A stretch of DNA of 64,000 bases from Limimaricola sp. G21655-S1 (GTDB lineage: Bacteria > Pseudomonadota > Alphaproteobacteria > Rhodobacterales > Rhodobacteraceae). The stretch's first letter is position 1, and every line of letters begins with the position of its first letter. The notes under the pieces are model-generated. The model ran no database searches. It was not told where the DNA came from and was given only the letters and a program-made list of their open reading frames with translations. The position numbers and the translations under genes were made by a program. Location: the NCBI RefSeq assembly GCF_027213785.1, contig NZ_JAPWGO010000020.1, positions 1 through 64,000 on the forward strand, written 5' to 3'. This document shows, one piece after another, positions 60,890 to 64,000 of this stretch.

Positions 60890-61363
60890 TCACGGCTTGA
60901 CGTAGGTGTAGCCCTGCCCCTGCAGGTAGCTCAGCTCGGCCACGCCCGAGGGGACGATCTGGTCCTCGAACACCTCGAACAGGTCCTCCTCGTAGCTGAT
61001 GTCACGACCGGTCAGCGTGTTGTTGCATACCAGGAAGACGACGTTCTGACCGCGCAGGCTGGTCACGTCCATCTGCAGCTGCTCGTTCTCCATCGCGTTC
61101 TGCAGCAGCCCGACCCCGTTGCCATGCAGGACCACCTTGACCTCTATGTTGTCGCGGCCCACGGCGTTGATGTGGTTCTGCACGTTGCGCAGCGCGCCGC
61201 GATAGGCCTTGTCCTCCTCGCCGCCATTGCCGTTGATGTGGTAGACCACCTTCTGCTGGCCATAGCGGTCGCTGTCCTGCGCAGCGGCATTCCCAGCCGC
61301 CAGCAATGTCAGCACCGCAAGTCCGGCGGCCAACACGCCGCGCATCCGTTTCAGTATCGTCAT
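60890..61363 (-). CDS. DsrE/DsrF-like exported protein
   Basis: 157 residues from the ATG at 61363 with AAGGGAGG upstream. Signal peptide MTILKRMRGVLAAGLAVLTLLAAGNAAAQ. DsrE-like alpha/beta core: KVVYHINGNGGEEDKAYRGALRNVQNHINAVGRDNIEVKVVLHGNGVGLLQNA, and the Cys in VVFLVCNNTLTGR. Cytoplasmic DsrE transfers sulfur; this is a periplasmic relative. Converges on the rhodanese gene; divergent from the persulfide dioxygenase. Confidence 0.82.
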   Translation of the reverse strand: MTILKRMRGVLAAGLAVLTLLAAGNAAAQDSDRYGQQKVVYHINGNGGEEDKAYRGALRNVQNHINAVGRDNIEVKVVLHGNGVGLLQNAMENEQLQMDVTSLRGQNVVFLVCNNTLTGRDISYEEDLFEVFEDQIVPSGVAELSYLQGQGYTYVKP

Positions 61364-61591
61364 CTCGTCCTCCCTTGAGCGGGCATGGGCGGCATGCCCT
61401 ACCGCGCCGATCGAGACGGCACTCCTCCGCGCCGACTCCGGCTGCGCCCTTTTGACGCATTCACACATTCAACTACGTATAAACCTTCTGTCCACCCTTC
61501 TTCCCGTTGCAGGCGGGCAGGCGCCGTCTCCCGGCACCACCGGAACCCTCTCCGAAGCATTCCCGTTTGCGCATGTGAAGGAGGACCTGCC
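61364..61591. promoter_or_regulatory. dsrE-like/persulfide dioxygenase divergent control region
   Basis: 228 bases. TTGACG at 61452-61457 and ACATTCAACTACGTATAAA (61465-61483) make a candidate plus-strand promoter with an ATTCAA motif (61467-61472) like the sox sites. A TACGTA palindrome is at 61474-61479. Confidence 0.5.
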
Positions 61592-62989
61592 ATGACCCTG
61601 CGCTTCGAACAGATCCTGGCCGACGGCGTCGCCGAATGCTCCTACCTCTTGGGGGACGACGCCGCGCATGTCTGTGCCGTGGTCGATCCGCGCCCAGACG
61701 TCGACATATACCTGGAGGCGGCGCGGCGCTTCGGCCTCGCCATCACCCATGTGTTCGAAACCCACATCCACGCCGACTTCATGAGCGGCGCGCGCGAGCT
61801 GGTCGACCGGCTCGGCGGACAGGCCAAGCTCTATGTCAGCACCGAGGGCGGCGCGGAGTACGGCTTCGACCACGAGACCGTGCGAGACGGCGACGAGTTC
61901 CGCTTTGGCGGGCTGCGGATGAAGGCGCGCTTCACTCCCGGCCACACCCCCGAGCACATGTCCTATTTCCTCTATGACGGCGACACCGAGACGCCTTGGG
62001 GCGTGCTTTCTGGCGACGCCTTCTTCGTCGACAGCGTCGGCCGCCCCGACCTGATGGGCGACGACCAGACCGAGGAGCTGACCGAAAAGCTGTTCCACAC
62101 GGTGCGCGACGTGTTCATGGCGCTGCCCGACGACGTGATCATCTATCCCTGCCACGGCGCGGGATCGGCCTGCGGCCCCGATATCGGCGACCGGATGTCC
62201 TCGACCATCGGCTACGAGCGACGCTTCAACGACTACGCGAAGATCGAGAGCCTCGAGGAATTCAAGAAGGTGATGCAGGCGGACGCCCCGCCGGTGCCGA
62301 CGCATTACCCCCGGCTGAAGAAGGTGAACGCCAAGGGCCCGGAGGTGCTGCGCAACCTGCCGCGCGTGCCACCCCTCACGGTCGACCAGTTCGCCGAGGC
62401 CACCGAGGGCGGCGCGCAGATCGTCGACACCCGCGACATGATGGATTTCGGCGCAGGCCACGTGAAGGGCAGCCTCAACATCGGCGCGCGGCCGGAACTG
62501 TCGGTCTGGGCCGGGTGGCTGCTGGATCCAGAAAAGCCCATCCACCTCGTTCTGCACGAGGATGGCGACTTGCCCGAGGTCGTGAAGCTCCTCTGGCGCA
62601 CCGGCTTCGACCGGTTCGGCGGCTATCTCGCCGGCGGCATGAGCGCCTGGCGCGAGGCCGGTCGCGATTTCGCGCAGATCCCGCAGATCTCTGTGCATGA
62701 GCTGAAGGACGCGCAGGACATCACGCCGCTCGACGTGCGCAAGCCCGACGAATGGCAGGGCGGCCACGTGCCGGGCGCGACGCACGCTTTCCTTGGTGAG
62801 CTGCGCGAGAAGATGAACGATCTCGACCGCGGCAAATCCTACGCGACCTACTGCGCCAGCGGTTTCCGCGCCAGCATCGCGGCAAGCCTGCTCGCGGCGC
62901 ATGGCTTCGAAACCATCCGAAACGTGCCGGGCAGTTGGAAGGCATGGAGCGCCGCCGGCTACCCGGTCGAAACCCCCGAGCAGAAATGA
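61592..62989 (+). CDS. Persulfide dioxygenase-like MBL-fold protein fused to rhodanese domains
   Basis: 465 residues from the ATG at 61592, GAAGGAGG upstream. N-terminal MBL domain: THVFETHIHADFMSGARELVDRLGG (His58, His60, Asp62) and FTPGHTPEHMSY, GDAFFVDSVGRPDLMG. Two C-terminal rhodanese domains follow. The first (LTVDQFAEATEGGAQIVDTRDMMDFGAGHVKGSLNIG) has no cysteine at the active site (LVLHEDGD). The second has it in SYATYCASGFRASIAASLLAAHGF. It oxidises glutathione persulfide to sulfite. Followed by a DUF442 protein. Confidence 0.88.
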   Translation: MTLRFEQILADGVAECSYLLGDDAAHVCAVVDPRPDVDIYLEAARRFGLAITHVFETHIHADFMSGARELVDRLGGQAKLYVSTEGGAEYGFDHETVRDGDEFRFGGLRMKARFTPGHTPEHMSYFLYDGDTETPWGVLSGDAFFVDSVGRPDLMGDDQTEELTEKLFHTVRDVFMALPDDVIIYPCHGAGSACGPDIGDRMSSTIGYERRFNDYAKIESLEEFKKVMQADAPPVPTHYPRLKKVNAKGPEVLRNLPRVPPLTVDQFAEATEGGAQIVDTRDMMDFGAGHVKGSLNIGARPELSVWAGWLLDPEKPIHLVLHEDGDLPEVVKLLWRTGFDRFGGYLAGGMSAWREAGRDFAQIPQISVHELKDAQDITPLDVRKPDEWQGGHVPGATHAFLGELREKMNDLDRGKSYATYCASGFRASIAASLLAAHGFETIRNVPGSWKAWSAAGYPVETPEQK

Positions 62990-62997
62990 GGACCAAG

Positions 62998-63450
62998 ATG
63001 GACAACATCGTAGAGATCGACAGCAATCACAGCATCGCCCGCTTCGCCCCGGACGAAACCACGCTTCGGAAAGCGGCCGAAGAAGGTTACCGAAGCGTGG
63101 TGAATTTCCGAACCACAGACGAAAAGCAGGAGGTCGCCCCCGACGAAGAACGGCGCATCGTCGAGGAGGCCGGGCTGAGCTATCTGCATCACCCGGTCTC
63201 CCCCGACGCGCTTGACGACGAATTGGTGGACGATTTCCGGCGTTCCCTCGATGAGCTGCCGCGGCCCGTCCTGCTGCATTGCGCATCGGGCAAGCGCGCG
63301 GGCGCGATGACGCTGATGGCGCTCGCCGCCGAGCAGGGCCTCGACGGCGATGCGGCCATCGCGAAGGGTCGCGCAGCCGGGGTCGATCTGTCGCAAGAGA
63401 AGATCGGCCAGTTCGTGAAGGACTATGCGGACCGCAAGACCAAGGCCTGA
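62998..63450 (+). CDS. DUF442/TIGR01244-type sulfur transferase or phosphatase
   Basis: 150 residues from the ATG at 62998 with GAGG upstream (62986 is an alternative). MDNIVEIDSNHSIARFAPDETTLRKAAEEGYRSVVNFRTTDEKQEVAPDEERRIVEEAGLSYLHHPVSPDAL matches DUF442, and LLHCASGKRAGAM is the Cys-x4-Arg active loop. This domain is the second half of the Blh protein controlled by BigR in Agrobacterium and Xylella; here it is a separate gene next to a BigR-like repressor. Confidence 0.85.
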   Translation: MDNIVEIDSNHSIARFAPDETTLRKAAEEGYRSVVNFRTTDEKQEVAPDEERRIVEEAGLSYLHHPVSPDALDDELVDDFRRSLDELPRPVLLHCASGKRAGAMTLMALAAEQGLDGDAAIAKGRAAGVDLSQEKIGQFVKDYADRKTKA

Positions 63451-63460
63451 TCCTCGCCCT

Positions 63461-63481
63461 GCGCCCGGAGTTGCCGGGCGC
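63461..63481. terminator. Hairpin between DUF442 gene and ArsR repressor
   Basis: GCGCCCGG-AGTTG-CCGGGCGC, perfect 8-bp stem in the convergent gap. Confidence 0.6.
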
Positions 63482-63487
63482 GGGCTC

Positions 63488-63799
63488 TCACCGCGCCTCG
63501 CGCGCGCAGTACAGCTTGTGCAGCGTCTCCAGCACGGCGGCGACCTCTTTGCCGGTGACGCTGTAATAGATCGTCTGAGCGTCCCGGCGGCCCTCGACGA
63601 GCCCCGCCTCCTTCAGCCGCTTGAGCTGTTGCGACATGGTCGGCTGCGACATGTCGCAGATCCGGGCCAGTTCCCCCACCGACCGCTCGCCATCGACCAG
63701 CCGACACAGGATCTTCAGCCGCGCCTCGGAGGCCAGCATGCCCATCAGCGCGGCCGCGCCCGCGATGTCGCCTTCGAGGAAATCGTCGGTGATTTTCAT
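63488..63799 (-). CDS. ArsR-family persulfide sensor, BigR/SqrR-like
   Basis: 103 residues from the ATG at 63799. ALMGMLASEARLKILCRLVDGERSVGELARICDMSQPTMSQQLKRLKEAGLVEGRRDAQTIYYSVTGKEVAAVLETLHKLYCAREAR. Cys32 and Cys98 match the switch pair of SqrR/BigR, with an extra Cys48. It probably represses the divergent YeeE-type gene and perhaps the persulfide dioxygenase. Second such repressor in the island, besides SoxR. Confidence 0.88.
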   Translation of the reverse strand: MKITDDFLEGDIAGAAALMGMLASEARLKILCRLVDGERSVGELARICDMSQPTMSQQLKRLKEAGLVEGRRDAQTIYYSVTGKEVAAVLETLHKLYCAREAR

Positions 63800-63894
63800 A
63801 TGCTGCCCATTGAATATTAGACAATACGAATATATAGATGTCCTGAAACAAGACAAGCGCGACGGCGTTGACCGTCGTATCACGGAGTCGAGAG
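63800..63894. promoter_or_regulatory. BigR-like/YeeE divergent control region
   Basis: 95 bases. An AT-rich imperfect palindrome at 63809-63825 (ATTG...CAAT ends, ATA/TAT core) is followed by CGAATATATAG. Natural operator for the ArsR repressor. Confidence 0.55.
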
Positions 63895-64000
63895 ATGGAA
63901 ACAGAGTTCACCCCTTGGCTGTCGCTCGGCGGCGGCATGATGATCGGGGCCTCGGCGGTGCTGCTGATGGCCACCAACGGCCGGATCGCCGGCATCAGCG
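63895..64000 (+). CDS. YeeE/YedE-family transporter, N-terminal part (cut by window edge)
   Basis: Thirty-five codons visible, starting METEFTPWLSLGGGMMIG, with a first hydrophobic helix SLGGGMMIGASAVLLMA and NGRIAGIS, typical of the half-size YeeE/YedE proteins in BigR operons that move sulfur compounds. Divergent from the ArsR repressor. Complete length unknown. Confidence 0.75.
   Translation, partial: METEFTPWLSLGGGMMIGASAVLLMATNGRIAGIS

Noticed and set aside
63863-63885. GACGG...CCGTC repeat upstream of the YeeE-type gene
   Set aside because: Only a 5-bp stem in GC-rich sequence; not distinguishable from background.
1-64000. Search for CRISPR arrays, insertion sequences, prophage, tRNA or rRNA genes
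   Set aside because: No regularly spaced repeats, transposase or integrase motifs, cloverleaf sequences or rRNA segments were seen.

Overview
The window reads as chromosome from a high-GC, flagellated alphaproteobacterium of the Rhodobacteraceae/Paracoccaceae group that oxidises reduced sulfur. Thioclava, Rhodovulum or Paracoccus relatives would fit. The support is the codon use, two MucR-type regulators, a CtrA-lineage style flagellar gene order, an alpha-type 5-aminolevulinate synthase, COQ9, and a complete soxTRS-VW-XYZABCD locus. I see no IS element, prophage, integron, CRISPR array, rRNA or tRNA gene.

Region 1 (1-13.8 kb) is a flagellar block. It holds the start of flgE, a TPR-like exported protein, flgF-flgG-flgA-flgH, a FliL-like membrane protein, flgD, fliK, an uncharacterised protein, motB, two MucR-family regulators, a membrane protein of unknown role, motA and a small exported protein plus a FliJ-like coiled-coil protein behind motA. 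Three minus-strand transcription units here share the same promoter-like element (TTGnnn, 18 bases, AGGATAG).

Region 2 (13.9-24.8 kb) is metabolic. It starts with a carboxynorspermidine decarboxylase/dehydrogenase pair and an MFS carrier. Next come glyoxalase I, a NemR-like repressor, a CurA-like oxidoreductase and a DJ-1-like protein, which look like an electrophile/methylglyoxal defence set, with an aldo/keto reductase. It ends with a PhnD/PhnC/PhnE-type importer whose permease is a tandem fusion.

Region 3 (24.9-47.4 kb) is core housekeeping: etfBA, a quinone oxidoreductase with COQ9, rpsU, peroxiredoxin, an Lrp regulator divergent from alanine dehydrogenase, a ferritin-like protein, azoreductase, mscL, rpmI-rplT, pheS-pheT, pyruvate kinase, N-formylglutamate amidohydrolase, D-amino-acid aminotransferase, a metallo-hydrolase/dipeptide epimerase pair, a DmdC-like acyl-CoA dehydrogenase and a Sua5-type threonylcarbamoyl-AMP synthase.

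Region 4 (47.5-64 kb) is a sulfur-oxidation island. The minus-strand arm has a SoxH-like metallohydrolase, soxT, soxR and soxS. The plus-strand arm is soxV-W-X-Y-Z-A-B-C-D. It continues with a DUF302 protein, a hemA gene and a periplasmic rhodanese; then come a DsrE-family protein (opposite strand), a persulfide-dioxygenase/rhodanese fusion, a DUF442 protein, a second ArsR repressor and the start of a YeeE-type transporter. Both ArsR repressors carry the two cysteines typical of persulfide sensors. The core genes should support complete oxidation of thiosulfate to sulfate (SoxXA, YZ, B, CD), with reducing power for periplasmic thiols from SoxV/W/S and extra heme possibly from the embedded hemA.

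Nothing here is a convincing wholly new system. The best leads are the shared flagellar promoter element, the hemA inside the sox transcription unit, a terminator plus AT-rich start region that may split sox between soxA and soxB, the NemR-like detoxification cluster that lacks a known redox-switch lysine, and the paired persulfide sensors framing the sulfur island.
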